Shown: positions 46,382 to 57,420, numbered from the stretch's first letter. The stretch: 64,000 bases of DNA from Streptomyces sp. PR69 (GCF_026420845.1 NZ_JAOWCB010000003.1:62001-126000); one strand, 5' to 3'. A program made the numbers and translations. Notes: generated by a model from the letters alone, not told the origin.

Positions 46382-47635
46382 TCAGGGGCGGAGCGCCGCC
46401 GTGATGCGCCGGGAGGCCTCACGGGCGGCATCCTCGGGGTCCGCGCCGGTGAGGACGGCGGTCATATAGGGCTTGATGGGGTTGTCGGCCTCGACGTTCG
46501 CCCACTGCGGGGAGTTCGGCGCCGCTCTGCCCCGTGCCGCTCCCGCGGCCATCGCCGCGGTGCTCTCCTCGCCCTCGATGACTGAGGAGAGGGTGGTTTT
46601 GTTGGGCACATAGTTCATGGTGCGGGCCAGCTCGGTCTGCCACTCCTCCCCGGCGAGGGCGGTGACGACCTCGATGGCGGCCCCCCGCTCGCGGGAGTTC
46701 GCGGGGATGATCAGGTCGGAGCCTCCGGTGAAGACCGCGCCGGGCACGCCCGCTTCCTTGCCGGGCACGGGGAAGAAGCCGAGTCTGCCCTTGAGCGCCG
46801 GGTTCGCCTTCTCGATGACGGCCGCGGCGCTGGGCACGGCGATCATCTGGGCGACCCGGCCCCCGGCGAACACCTCGGTCTGCGGCGGGGTCACCTCGTC
46901 CGCGTCCTTGGGGCCCTCGCCGTGCGCCTGGAGCTCCTTGTAGAAGGCCATGCCGCGCAGCGCCTCGGGCGTGTCCAGGGTCCCCTGCCACTCCCCTCCC
47001 TTCAGCTCCGCGAGCTCTCCGCCCTCGTCCCAGACGAAACCGGCGAGGGTGTACCAGTCCTGGCCGGAGAGATAGATGCCCTGGACGCCGTCGCGGTTGA
47101 GCTTCTCCGTCTGTTCAAGCCACTCCTCGCGGTCCTTCGGCGGCTGTGTGATCCCGGCGTCGGCGAACAGGTCCTTGTGGTAGATGACCACGCGGTTGGC
47201 GGCGTACCAGGGGATGCCGTACTGGGAGCCGTTGATGCTGCCCGGCTCGGCGAGTCCGGGCAGCCACTCCTCGTTGCCGAGGTCCCGTACGGACTCCAGG
47301 GTGAGGTCGAGCAGCGCGTCGCTCTCCGCGTACTGGGCGACCTGGGTGTTGCCCACCTCGATGACGTCCGGCGGGTTGTCGCTCTCCAGCGCGGCCGTGA
47401 CCTTCTTTCCGATGCCGGTCCACTCCTGGAAGGTGACCTCCAGCTTGACGTCCGGATGGGCGTCCTCGTAGGCGTCGGTGAAGCGCTGGAGGAAGTCCTC
47501 GGTGACGGTGTCCCGCATCAGCCAGATCGACACGGTCCGGGTGTCGTCGGACCCGGTGCCCGGTATCACCCCGCAGCCGCCGAGGGCGACGGCGGAGACT
47601 AGCGCGATGGACGGGGCGAGCACACGGTTCCTCAC
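46382..47635 (-). CDS. Sugar-type ABC extracellular solute-binding lipoprotein (orphan)
   Basis: 417 residues. Signal peptide with lipobox LGGC (C21), then a family 1 binding protein: DVIEVGNTQVAQYAESDALLDL, GSQYGIPWYAANRVVIYHKDLF and FTGGSDLIIPANS. It would sit on the outer face of the membrane and bind an oligosaccharide. No permease or ATPase genes are beside it, so it must share a transporter encoded elsewhere. The promoter region has a GntR-type palindrome overlapping the -10, implying ligand-responsive repression. Confidence 0.92.
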   Translation of the reverse strand: MRNRVLAPSIALVSAVALGGCGVIPGTGSDDTRTVSIWLMRDTVTEDFLQRFTDAYEDAHPDVKLEVTFQEWTGIGKKVTAALESDNPPDVIEVGNTQVAQYAESDALLDLTLESVRDLGNEEWLPGLAEPGSINGSQYGIPWYAANRVVIYHKDLFADAGITQPPKDREEWLEQTEKLNRDGVQGIYLSGQDWYTLAGFVWDEGGELAELKGGEWQGTLDTPEALRGMAFYKELQAHGEGPKDADEVTPPQTEVFAGGRVAQMIAVPSAAAVIEKANPALKGRLGFFPVPGKEAGVPGAVFTGGSDLIIPANSRERGAAIEVVTALAGEEWQTELARTMNYVPNKTTLSSVIEGEESTAAMAAGAARGRAAPNSPQWANVEADNPIKPYMTAVLTGADPEDAAREASRRITAALRP

Positions 47636-47715
47636 GGGATCACCTTCTGCGTGTGGGCATGGGGACTTGACCCGACATGGGGGGAAGCGCGCCGCGCTCG
47701 CACGGGTGTGGCTGG

Positions 47716-47744
47716 ATTTTGGTATGTACCAATGAGGTGGTCAA
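47716..47744 (-). promoter_or_regulatory. Promoter of the binding-protein gene
   Basis: On the minus strand TTGACC (47744-47739) and CAAAAT (47721-47716) lie 17 bp apart, 80 bp before the start codon at 47635. Confidence 0.6.
47719..47732. promoter_or_regulatory. GntR/DasR-type operator
   Basis: TTGGTATGTACCAA is a perfect palindrome (TTGGTA-TG-TACCAA) of the TGGT-N4-ACCA kind bound by HutC/DasR-subfamily GntR regulators. It sits between the -35 and -10 of the binding-protein promoter and covers part of the -10. Confidence 0.65.
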
Positions 47745-47822
47745 CCCCATGGCCGGTCCATGCGAGCGACGCCGCCCGGCCTTCGCCGCGCGGGCCGCGC
47801 CCCGGTGGGGCACGGTGGAGGA

Positions 47823-48038
47823 ATGACGAACCACACCTATCGCGTGACCGAGATCGTGGGCAGCTCCCCGGAGGGGGTCGATCAGGCCATTCGCAACGGC
47901 GTCTCACGGGCCTCCCAGACCCTGCGGGGTCTGGACTGGTTCGAGGTGACCGAGATCCGCGGGCATCTCGTCGACGGGCAGATCGAGCACTTCCAGGTCG
48001 GCCTGAAGGTCGGGTTCCGGCTGGAGGGCGGCGACTGA
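47823..48038 (+). CDS. Dodecin (flavin-storage protein)
   Basis: 71 residues with the dodecin pattern MTNHTYRVTEIVGSSPEG, ASQTLRGLDWFEVTEIRG and a QVGLKVGFRLE C-terminus; the conserved tryptophan that stacks on flavin is present (LDWFEV). GGAGGA abuts the ATG. Dodecamers bind FMN, FAD or CoA as a store or scavenger. It stands alone between divergently placed genes. Confidence 0.92.
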   Translation: MTNHTYRVTEIVGSSPEGVDQAIRNGVSRASQTLRGLDWFEVTEIRGHLVDGQIEHFQVGLKVGFRLEGGD

Positions 48039-48060
48039 CCGGCCGCCCGAGGCCACCCGC

Positions 48061-48140
48061 CTCAGGTGCGGCTTCGGGGCACCCTCAGGTGCTGCCTCGG
48101 GGCACCCTCAGGGCACCCTCAGGTGCGGCCGAGGCGCTCC
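48061..48140. repeat. 23-bp tandem repeat
   Basis: CTCAGGTGCGGCTTCGGGG followed by CACC at 48061-48083, the same with two changes at 48084-48106, a shortened CTCAGGGCACC at 48107-48117, and a fourth unit beginning at 48118 that runs into the 3' end of the HAD gene. The array separates the dodecin and HAD stops. Confidence 0.8.
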
Positions 48141-48610
48141 TGGGCGTCCTTCAGGCCCTCGGTGACCGCGGCGGCCCAGCGGGCGCGTACGACCGGGACG
48201 CCGGCCCTTTCGGCTTCGTCGCACACCAGTTCGTCATCGTCCACCAGCATACGGAGCTCCCGGCCGCGGCCGAGCGTGCGCAGCAGCTCCAGTTTGGTGC
48301 GGCGGGCCGGCCGGCGGTCGTCGTCGCGCCGCATATACAGCCGTCCTTCCGGCAGCCCCTGGGCCTGGAGCCAGGCGACGGTGTCCGCGCGGCACCGCTC
48401 GGGCCGGCCGGTCAGATACACCACCTCGCAGTCCTCGGCGGCCGCCCGGCACATCGCGAGGCCCTCGGGCAGCGGCGGGTCGGCGGGAGCGGCCGAGAAG
48501 AAGGCGTTCCAGTCGCGCGGCCTGCGTTCGAGGAAGCGCTGCCGGTGCCGGGTGTCGCTGAGTGTGCCGTCCAGGTCGAATACGGCCAGCGGCCTCCTGC
48601 TGTGTGTCAC
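48119..48610 (-). CDS. HAD-family phosphatase, small
   Basis: 163 residues from GTG 48610. FDLDGTLSDTRHR gives the DxD motif and VYLTGRP the second motif. A late acidic pair, LVDDDELVCDEA, completes the HAD fold. There is no cap domain of note, placing it near acid-phosphatase or polynucleotide-phosphatase types. No ribosome site is clear at the GTG. The final residues (RLGRT) are encoded by the last unit of the tandem repeat. Confidence 0.78.
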   Translation of the reverse strand: MTHSRRPLAVFDLDGTLSDTRHRQRFLERRPRDWNAFFSAAPADPPLPEGLAMCRAAAEDCEVVYLTGRPERCRADTVAWLQAQGLPEGRLYMRRDDDRRPARRTKLELLRTLGRGRELRMLVDDDELVCDEAERAGVPVVRARWAAAVTEGLKDAQERLGRT

Positions 48611-48664
48611 GCCCACAGCGTACGCAGCCGGAATTCCGACGCCTGCGGAGCGTTGAAACCGTGT

Positions 48665-49750
48665 GTGAGCACCGAGCCCGAGACTGAGACCGCGGCTGCG
48701 GCTGCGGCTGCGGACGCCGCTTCCGGCTCTGCCGCTCCCGCCGCCCCTGCCGTCCGCGTGTCCGTGCTGGACCGCTCCCGCACCCGGGAGGGCCAGGACG
48801 GGCCCCAGGCCCTGCGGGACACCGTGCGCCTGGCACAGCAGCTGGAGGCGCTGGGCTATCACCGCTTCTGGGTGTCCGAGCACCACGGCGTCCCCGGGGT
48901 GGCGGGCTCGGCCCCCACGGTGCTCGCCGCCGCCGTCGCCGCGGCCACTTCCGCGATCCGTGTCGGCACGGGCGGGGTGATGCTGCCCAACCATCAGCCG
49001 ATGGTGGTCGCCGAGCAGTTCGGGGTGCTTGAGGCGCTGTTTCCCGGCCGGATCGACATGGGCCTTGGCCGTTCGGTCGCCTTCACCGGCGGGATACGCA
49101 GAGCGCTGGGCCGGGGCATGGACGACGCCGACGACTTCCCCGCCCGGATCAGGGAGCTGCTGGGCTGGTTCTCCGGTGACCAGACGGCGTATCCGCAGGT
49201 GCACGCCCACCCCGCGGAGGGCCTGCGGGTGCCGCCGTACATCCTGGCGACCGGCGAGGGGGCGGGCGTCGCCGCGGAGGCGGGGCTGCCGCTGGTCATC
49301 GGCGATCTGCGCGGGCGGTCGCGGATGCTGGCCGCGATCGACCGCTATCGGCGGGAGTTCTCGCCCTCCTCCTGGCTGGCGCGGCCCTATGTCATGGTCG
49401 CCGGGACGGTCGTGGTCGCGGAGACGGACGAGGAGGCGCGCCGGCTGCTGATGCCGGAGGCCTGGTCGCTGGCCTGCTCCCGTACGCACGGCGTCTTCCC
49501 GCCGCTCACCCCGCCCGAGCGGGTCGCCGCGCTGCTGCCGTCCGCGACGGCGAAGCAGCGCGAACTGTACGAGGGGGCGATGCGCGGCCATATCGCGGGC
49601 GGTGAACGCCGGGTGGCGCGGGAGCTGGAGAGGCTGCTCGCCGAGAGCGGCGCGGACGAGGTGCTGGCGACCACGAGCACCTATGACCGGGCCGCCTTGC
49701 TCGACTCCTACCGGCGGCTCGCCCCGATCGCCGCCGGCTTCCCCGCCTGA
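48665..49750 (+). CDS. Luciferase-like monooxygenase (MsnO8-type)
   Basis: 361 residues from GTG 48665; about 35 leading residues are Ala/Thr-rich. The flavin-dependent barrel shows VSVLDRS, FWVSEHHGVPGVAGSAP, VGTGGVMLPNHQP and FPGRIDMGLGRS, typical of the MsnO8/LLM class that uses FMNH2 or F420H2. The substrate is unknown. It precedes the UvrA-like gene by 37 bp on the same strand, though the latter seems to have its own control. Confidence 0.88.
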   Translation: MSTEPETETAAAAAAADAASGSAAPAAPAVRVSVLDRSRTREGQDGPQALRDTVRLAQQLEALGYHRFWVSEHHGVPGVAGSAPTVLAAAVAAATSAIRVGTGGVMLPNHQPMVVAEQFGVLEALFPGRIDMGLGRSVAFTGGIRRALGRGMDDADDFPARIRELLGWFSGDQTAYPQVHAHPAEGLRVPPYILATGEGAGVAAEAGLPLVIGDLRGRSRMLAAIDRYRREFSPSSWLARPYVMVAGTVVVAETDEEARRLLMPEAWSLACSRTHGVFPPLTPPERVAALLPSATAKQRELYEGAMRGHIAGGERRVARELERLLAESGADEVLATTSTYDRAALLDSYRRLAPIAAGFPA

Positions 49751-49774
49751 CCGGACTGACCTGCGCCGATCCAT

Positions 49775-49799
49775 AGGATGGTGCGTTATGCACCATCCT
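49775..49799. promoter_or_regulatory. Perfect 10-bp inverted repeat over the UvrA-like start codon
   Basis: AGGATGGTGC-GTTAT-GCACCATCCT; the ATG (49788-49790) begins in the loop. TAGGAT at 49774-49779 could be a -10 (8 bp before the ATG, implying a leaderless mRNA) or contain the Shine-Dalgarno AGGA. Either a repressor operator or a hairpin masking translation is possible. Confidence 0.6.
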
Positions 49800-52253
49800 C
49801 ATGACCCCTTCGTCCGGGTGCGCGGCGCACGCGAGCACAATCTGCGCGGCGTCGACGTGGACATTCCGCGCGACGCCCTGGTCGTGTTCACCGGAGTCTC
49901 CGGGTCCGGGAAGTCCTCCCTCGCCTTCGGCACGATCTACGCGGAGGCGCAGCGGCGCTACTTCGAGTCGGTCGCCCCATACGCCCGCCGGCTGATCCAC
50001 CAGGTGGGCGCGCCCAAGGTCGGCGACATCTCGGGCCTGCCGCCCGCGGTCTCGCTGGAGCAGCGGCGTTCCTCCCCCGGCTCGCGCTCCTCGGCAGGCA
50101 CCGTCACCGCCCTGTCCAACTCGCTGCGCATGCTGTTCTCCCGGGCGGGCGAGTATCCGGCGGGCGCGCCGCGGCTCGACTCGGACGCCTTCTCTCCGAA
50201 CACCGCGGCGGGGGCGTGCCCAGCGTGCCACGGTCTGGGCGTGGTGCACACCACCAGTGAGGAACTGCTGGTGCCCGATCCGTCGCTGTCGATCCGCGAG
50301 GGCGCGATCGCGGCCTGGCCGGGGGCCTGGCAGGGCAAGAATCTGCGGGATGTGCTGGACGCCCTGGGCCATGACGTCGACCGTCCGTGGCGGGAGCTGC
50401 CGGCGCGCGACCGGGAGTGGATCCTGTTCACCGACGAACAGCCGGTTGTCACGGTGCATCCGGTGCGGGAGGCCGGCCGGATCCAGCGGCCGTACCAGGG
50501 CACGTACACCAGCGCCCGGCGCTATGTGCTGCACACCTTCTCCGACTCGAAGAGCCAGACGCTGCGGGCGAAGGCCGAGCGGTTTCTGCGGAGTGCGCCG
50601 TGCGGCGCGTGCGGGGGCAGCAGACTGCGGCCCGAGGCGCTTGCGGTGACCTTCGCGGGCCGTACGATCGCCGAGCTTGCGGCGCTGCCGCTCACGGCGC
50701 TGGCGGATGTGCTCGCCGCGCACCGGGCCGGAGACGGCGGTGGCGGCGGTGGCAGTGGCGGTCGCGGTGGTGGCGCTGGCGGTTGTGGCGCTGGCGCTGG
50801 CGGTGAGAGCGCGCGCGTGCTCACCGCCGATCTGCTGACGCGGATCGGCACGGTCACCGAGCTGGGCCTCGGCTATCTGAGCCTGGACCGCACGGCGCCC
50901 ACTCTCTCCAGCGGAGAGCTGCAGCGGCTGCGGCTGGCCACCCAGCTCAAGTCCGGGCTGTTCGGGGTGGTGTACGTCCTGGACGAGCCGTCCGCCGGGC
51001 TGCATCCGGCGGACACCGAGGCGCTGCTGACGGTGCTGGGCAAGCTGAAGGCGGCGGGCAACTCGGTCTTCGTCGTGGAGCACCATCTCGATGTGGTCCG
51101 AGGCGCGGACTGGCTGGTGGACGTGGGCCCGCGGGCAGGCGAACACGGCGGCCGGGTGCTGCACAGCGGTCCGGTGGCCGAGCTTGCGGGCGTGGCCGAG
51201 TCGGCCACCCGCCGCTTTCTGTTCGGCCCGCGGGAGGGCGGAGCGCGCAGGGAGCGGACCCCCTCGGGGTGGCTGCGGCTGCGCGGGGTGCGGCGGCACA
51301 ATCTGCGCGGCGTGGATGTGGACTTTCCGCTCGGGGTGTTCACCGCCGTGACAGGCGTATCGGGGTCGGGGAAGTCGACGCTGGCCGGCCAGGTGCTCGC
51401 GGGCGCGGTGGAGTCCGGCGGCGACGGGGCGGGGCCGGCGGACTGCGCATCCGCCGAAGGGCTGTCGGCGGTCGGCCGGCTGGTCCAGGTCGACCAGCGG
51501 CCCATCGGCCGCACCCCGCGGTCGAATCTGGCGACGTACACCGGGCTGTTCGATGTCGTACGCAAGCTGTTCGCGGCGACGGAGGCGGCGCGGGAGCGGG
51601 GGTACAAGGCGGGGCGCTTCTCCTTCAACGTGGCCGGCGGCCGCTGTGAGACCTGCCAGGGCGAGGGCTTCGTCACCGTGGAGCTGCTCTTTCTGCCCAG
51701 CACGTACGCCCCGTGCCCGGACTGCCGCGGCGGCCGCTACAACCCCGCGACGCTTCAGGTGCGGTACCGCGGCCGGAACATCGCCGAGGTGCTCGATCTG
51801 ACCGTGCAGGCCGCGGCGGACTTCTTCGCGGACGTGCCCGCGGCGCAGCGGAGTCTGCGCACCCTGCTGGACGTGGGGCTCGGCTATCTGCGGCTCGGAC
51901 AGCCCGCGACGGAGCTGTCGGGCGGCGAGGCACAGCGCATCAAACTGGCCGGCGAGCTGCAGCGGGTGCGGCGGGGCCACACCCTGTACATCCTCGACGA
52001 GCCGACGACCGGGCTGCACCCGGCGGATGTGGAGGTGCTGCTGCGGCAGTTGCACGGGCTGGTGGACGCGGGGTCGACGGTCGTCGTCGTCGAGCACGAC
52101 ATGGACGTGGTGGCCGGTGCGGACTGGGTGATCGACCTGGGTCCCGGCGGCGGCGACGAGGGCGGGCGGATTGTGGCGGCGGGGCGGCCGGGGGAGGTCG
52201 CGGGGGCGGAGGGGAGCCGGACGGCGGGGTACTTGGCGCGGGCGCGGCGGTAG
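49788..52253 (+). CDS. UvrA-like tandem ABC ATPase (short, UvrA2-type)
   Basis: 821 residues, against about 950 for true UvrA. Two ABC modules: Walker [10 protein letters not shown] (36-44) and GVSGSGKST (~525), signatures [12 protein letters not shown] and [12 protein letters not shown], Walker [12 protein letters not shown] and [11 protein letters not shown]. Zinc cysteines remain ([27 protein letters not shown]). The shortfall falls in the first insertion, where UvrB binds in housekeeping UvrA. Similar short proteins go with resistance to DNA-binding drugs. A Gly-rich insertion (about residues 316-342, 50734-50814) interrupts module one. Confidence 0.88.
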   Translation: MHHPHDPFVRVRGAREHNLRGVDVDIPRDALVVFTGVSGSGKSSLAFGTIYAEAQRRYFESVAPYARRLIHQVGAPKVGDISGLPPAVSLEQRRSSPGSRSSAGTVTALSNSLRMLFSRAGEYPAGAPRLDSDAFSPNTAAGACPACHGLGVVHTTSEELLVPDPSLSIREGAIAAWPGAWQGKNLRDVLDALGHDVDRPWRELPARDREWILFTDEQPVVTVHPVREAGRIQRPYQGTYTSARRYVLHTFSDSKSQTLRAKAERFLRSAPCGACGGSRLRPEALAVTFAGRTIAELAALPLTALADVLAAHRAGDGGGGGGSGGRGGGAGGCGAGAGGESARVLTADLLTRIGTVTELGLGYLSLDRTAPTLSSGELQRLRLATQLKSGLFGVVYVLDEPSAGLHPADTEALLTVLGKLKAAGNSVFVVEHHLDVVRGADWLVDVGPRAGEHGGRVLHSGPVAELAGVAESATRRFLFGPREGGARRERTPSGWLRLRGVRRHNLRGVDVDFPLGVFTAVTGVSGSGKSTLAGQVLAGAVESGGDGAGPADCASAEGLSAVGRLVQVDQRPIGRTPRSNLATYTGLFDVVRKLFAATEAARERGYKAGRFSFNVAGGRCETCQGEGFVTVELLFLPSTYAPCPDCRGGRYNPATLQVRYRGRNIAEVLDLTVQAAADFFADVPAAQRSLRTLLDVGLGYLRLGQPATELSGGEAQRIKLAGELQRVRRGHTLYILDEPTTGLHPADVEVLLRQLHGLVDAGSTVVVVEHDMDVVAGADWVIDLGPGGGDEGGRIVAAGRPGEVAGAEGSRTAGYLARARR

Positions 52254-52826
52254 GGGGCGGGGTGCTTTCCCCCGCCCGCCCTCCCCGGAACTGGGGGCTC
52301 CGCCCCCAGCCCCCCTCCGGGGGAAGGTCGGTGGGGCTGACGCCCCACACCCCTGCACCCGGCAGCTTCGCACCGGAACCCGTCGGCCATCCGGCCCCCG
52401 AACCCCGGGTACATCGGGGCTGCCCTGGGGCGTACCCCCGGGTCAGCCCGCGCTCCCCTGGGCTGGGACCAGGCCGCCGCCAAGCCTCAACCCACGCCCC
52501 GGGCACAAAGCCGCCCCCAGGTCATGGCCCGGGACCAGCCCACACTCCAGGGACATGGCCCCCGCGACCACCCCAGGCACAGGCCCAAGCCCCGCAGGCG
52601 CTGCCCCAGGACCAGCCCGCCTGACCCGGCAGACGACCGGCCGCCGCGAAGCGTCAGCCCACGCCCCGTGACCCACACGGGCACAGGGCCCGTGGGCGCG
52701 GTCCAGGACCAGCCCGCGCCGCGGCAGGCGACCCGGCCGCGCGGGGCGTCGGCGCGGGCGGTGCAGGGGGGGTGGGGGCTTGGCCCCGCCGGGGAGGGCG
52801 GGTGGGTGGGGGGCAAACGCTCGCCG
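52254..52826. other. Intergenic region with hairpin and degenerate repeats, no gene
   Basis: These 573 bases between the convergent UvrA-like and sdhB genes contain no credible coding sequence. A strong hairpin stands at 52291-52309. GGACCAGCCC occurs exactly at 52532-52541, 52609-52618 and 52706-52715, with a one-base variant at 52466-52475, and CCACGCCCCG also recurs. Open frames across it are a by-product of the Pro/Gly-rich composition. Confidence 0.6.
52291..52309. terminator. GC-rich hairpin between convergent genes
   Basis: CTGGGGG-CTCCG-CCCCCAG. A shorter-stemmed form of the same sequence follows the LysR gene at 57276-57292, so this is a recurring terminator-like element. Confidence 0.6.
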
Positions 52827-53569
52827 TCAGCGGCGAGAGGTGCGCATCGCCCGCAGCCATTCCCCGTTCATCGCCGTGATCGACGGCAGTGGAATGCCCT
52901 TCGGGCACGCCGTCGCGCACTCCCCCGTCAGCGTGCAGCCGCCGAAGCCCTCCGCGTCCATCGTGGCGACCATGTCGAGGACCCGGCGTTCCCGTTCGGG
53001 CGCGCCCTGCGGGAGGGCGGCCAGGTGGTTGACCTTGGCGGAGGTGAAGAGCATGGCGGAGCCGTTGGGGCAGGCCGCGACGCACGCTCCGCAGCCGATG
53101 CACTCGGCGTGCTCGAAGGCGTGGTCGGCCGCCTCCTTGGGGACGGCGGTGGCGTGTGCCTCGGGGGCGCTGCCCGTGGGGGCGGTGATATAGCCGCCGG
53201 CCTGGATGATCCGGTCGAAGGCGGAGCGGTCGACGACGAGGTCCTTGACGACGGGGAAGGCCGCGGCGCGCCACGGCTCGACGTCCACGGTGTCGCCGTC
53301 GGCGAAGGAACGCATATGGAGCTGGCAGGCTGTGGTGCGCTCCGGGCCGTGGGCGTCGCCGTTGATGACGAGGCTGCATGCGCCGCAGATGCCCTCGCGG
53401 CAGTCGTGGTCGAAGGCGACGGGGTCCTCACCGCGCAGGATGAGTTGCTCGTTGAGCGTGTCGAGCATCTCAAGGAAGGACATGTCCTCCGAGATGCCGT
53501 CGAGCTGATAGGCGGCCATCGCGCCGGGCGCCTCGGCGTCACGCTGACGCCAGACGCGGACGGTGAGCT

Positions 53570-53573
<4 letters not shown>
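52827..53573 (-). CDS. sdhB: Succinate dehydrogenase/fumarate reductase iron-sulfur subunit
   Basis: 248 residues. Cysteines for the [2Fe-2S] cluster are in [20 protein letters not shown], here CREGICGAC and the later C in TTACQLH. The [4Fe-4S]/[3Fe-4S] ligands are in [14 protein letters not shown] and [15 protein letters not shown]. It carries electrons from the flavoprotein to the membrane anchor. The ATG overlaps the sdhA stop (ATGA). The length is that of the two-anchor-heme type B enzymes. Confidence 0.93.
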
Positions 53574-55531
<1,958 letters not shown>

Positions 55532-55532
55532 T

Positions 55533-56291
55533 TCAGCTCACGACTCCGGTCAGCACGGCGACGGGTACGGCGATGAAGCCGGCCGTAAGGGCCAGCGCGA
55601 GGAGGTTGGCGACGGTCTTGAGGGCGCGGTCGCGGGCGGCGCTGCCGACGCCGAGGGTCTGGGCGGCGCTGAAGAGCCCATGCCGGATGTGCAGCCCGAG
55701 GGCGAGCATCGCGGTGATGTAGATCACGTTGCCGTACCAGGTGGAGAAGGTCGCGACGACGTTCTCGTACGGATGGCCGGGCTGGGCGTTCTCGTTGACG
55801 GTGAGCGTGGTCAGATCGAGCAGATGCCAGACGATGAACAGGCCGAGGATGACCCCGCCCCAGCGCATGGTGCGGGTGGCGTAGCTCGCCCGGGGCCGCT
55901 TGTGGACGTACGCGATGGGGCGGGCTCTGATGTCGCGGCGGCTGAGCTGGTACGCGGAGACCGCGTGGGCCACGACGGCGGACAGCAGCAGGATGCGGAC
56001 GAGCCACAGGCCCCATTCGCGGTGCAGGACGGGCGCGCCCATCTCGCGCAGCCAGTGGCCGTAGGCGTTGAACTCCTCGGGGCCGAAGAAGACCTTGAGG
56101 TTGCCCATCACATGCGCCATGAGATAGGCGAGCATGATCAGCCCGCTGGCCGCCATGACGGTCTTCTTGCCGAGGGTGGAGCGCCAGAACAGACGGGCGA
56201 CAGAGGGCGGCCGGGCGGGGGGCCGACGGGCAGGCGGCCGTCCGTCGGTGCGGGGTGTGCGGCCCGTGCGGGTGCGCGTTGCCAGAACCAT
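55533..56291 (-). CDS. sdhC: Succinate dehydrogenase cytochrome b subunit
   Basis: 252 residues with five membrane helices after an Arg/Pro-rich N-terminus. Candidate heme-ligating histidines are in [21 protein letters not shown] and LHIRHGLF, as expected for a diheme anchor. It links the SdhAB complex to menaquinone. First gene of the operon; the upstream 84 bp contain a LysR-type site. Confidence 0.9.
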   Translation of the reverse strand: MVLATRTRTGRTPRTDGRPPARRPPARPPSVARLFWRSTLGKKTVMAASGLIMLAYLMAHVMGNLKVFFGPEEFNAYGHWLREMGAPVLHREWGLWLVRILLLSAVVAHAVSAYQLSRRDIRARPIAYVHKRPRASYATRTMRWGGVILGLFIVWHLLDLTTLTVNENAQPGHPYENVVATFSTWYGNVIYITAMLALGLHIRHGLFSAAQTLGVGSAARDRALKTVANLLALALTAGFIAVPVAVLTGVVS

Positions 56292-56350
56292 GACTGCGAC
56301 CGTAGGGCGGCACGCCTCCAGAGGTCCAAGACATGATGCGGCTGGTTTCC

Positions 56351-56365
56351 ATAGGCAGTGGCTAT
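56351..56365. promoter_or_regulatory. LysR-type box between sdhC and its regulator
   Basis: ATAGGCAGTGGCTAT is a perfect ATAG-N7-CTAT palindrome with the T-N11-A pattern, placed in the 84-bp region between the divergent sdhC and LysR genes. It overlaps alternative upstream starts of the LysR gene, which favours the ATG at 56376. Confidence 0.65.
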
Positions 56366-56375
56366 GGTGCTGTGC

Positions 56376-57257
56376 ATGCAGTTTCAGCAGCTGGTGTATT
56401 TCGTGGCGGTCGCCGAGACACGGCACTTCACACGCGCCGCGGAGCGGGTGCACATCGCCCAGCCGTCGCTCTCCCAGCAGATCCGGGCGCTGGAGAAGGA
56501 ACTGGGGGCGGAGCTGTTCAGCCGGGCGCGGGGCAATATCGCGCTCACGGACGCCGGGGAGGCGCTGCTGCCGCTGGCGCGCCGTATCCTCGCCGACGCG
56601 GACACGGCGCGCCGCGAGGTGCAGGAGCTGGCGCAGCTGCGGCGGGGCAGGGTGCGGCTGGGGGCGACGCCGAGCCTGTGCACCGGGCTGCTGCCCGGGG
56701 TGCTGCGCGCCTTCCACGACCGGCATCCCGGCATCGAGCTGCTGATCGAGGAGAGCGGCTCACACGATCTGGTGCGGGAGCTGGCGCGCGGCGCCCTCGA
56801 TCTGGCGCTGGTGGTGCTGCCGCTGCCGCCCGCGTCACCCGCGCTGACGACGGTCGAACTCCTCCGCGAGGACCTGGTGGTGGTCACCGCGCCGACGGCC
56901 CCGACGCCGCGGGATCCGGTGCGGATCGCGGATCTCGCGGACGAGCCGCTGGTGATGTTCCGGCACGGCTACGACCTGCGCGAGCTGACCGTGGCCGCCT
57001 GCCGTGCGGAGGGCTTCGAGCCGCGGTTCACCGTGGAGGGCGGGGAGATGGACGCGGTGCTGGGGTTCGTACGGGCGGGGCTGGGTGCGGCGGTCGTCCC
57101 GGCGATGGCGGCGCGGGGCGCGGGGCGGGATCTGCGGGTGACGCCGCTGGCCGCGCCGGGGCTCCGGCGCACGATCGCGCTGGCGCACCGCAGTGATGTG
57201 GCGCCGCCGCGGGCGGCGCGGGAGGTGCAGCGGCTGCTGCTGGAGTCGCGGGTGTAG
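56376..57257 (+). CDS. LysR-family regulator divergent from sdhCAB
   Basis: 293 residues. FQQLVYFVAVAETRHFTRAAERV begins the winged helix and is followed by AQPSLSQQIRALEKELG and LTDAGEALLPLARRI. The effector domain has RRGRVRLGATPSLC and VRELARGALDLALV. ATG 56376 is chosen over GTG 56358 and ATG 56364, which would place the start inside the LysR box. It probably regulates sdhCAB and itself. Confidence 0.9.
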   Translation: MQFQQLVYFVAVAETRHFTRAAERVHIAQPSLSQQIRALEKELGAELFSRARGNIALTDAGEALLPLARRILADADTARREVQELAQLRRGRVRLGATPSLCTGLLPGVLRAFHDRHPGIELLIEESGSHDLVRELARGALDLALVVLPLPPASPALTTVELLREDLVVVTAPTAPTPRDPVRIADLADEPLVMFRHGYDLRELTVAACRAEGFEPRFTVEGGEMDAVLGFVRAGLGAAVVPAMAARGAGRDLRVTPLAAPGLRRTIALAHRSDVAPPRAAREVQRLLLESRV

Positions 57258-57275
57258 GGCACCCGCCTCCCGAAG

Positions 57276-57292
57276 CTGGGGCTCCGCCCCAG
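57276..57292 (+). terminator. Hairpin after the LysR gene
   Basis: CTGGGG-CTCCG-CCCCAG, 19 bases after the stop codon; same core as the hairpin at 52291. Confidence 0.55.
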
Positions 57293-57354
57293 GCCCCGTT
57301 TCCCGGGGGCTTAGGCCCACGGACCCCCGCGCCTCAGTCTCCCCCAGCTACCTC

Positions 57355-57410
57355 CCCCAGACTCCGTCCGGGGGTACCCCCAGAGGTGCCCCCACGAGGC
57401 TGCATTGTGC
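57355..57410. repeat. Dispersed repeat, copy 2
   Basis: Aligns over about 56 bases with 44461-44519, differing by a few substitutions and short indels. It contains GTCCGGGGGTACCCCCAGAG, a palindromic core, and lies in non-coding DNA. Confidence 0.85.
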
Positions 57411-57420
57411 AGCCTCGTGC

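Noticed and set aside
46382..47732. DasA identity for the binding protein and a DasR site
   Set aside because: The palindrome is only of the general GntR/HutC type and lacks the ACTGGTCTAGACCA core; no chitobiose genes are near.
49788..52253. Housekeeping uvrA
   Set aside because: At 821 residues it lacks much of the first insertion; a full-length uvrA should be elsewhere.
52254..52826. Pro-rich protein-coding gene in the spacer
   Set aside because: Frames lack ribosome sites and conserved segments; repeats explain the openness.
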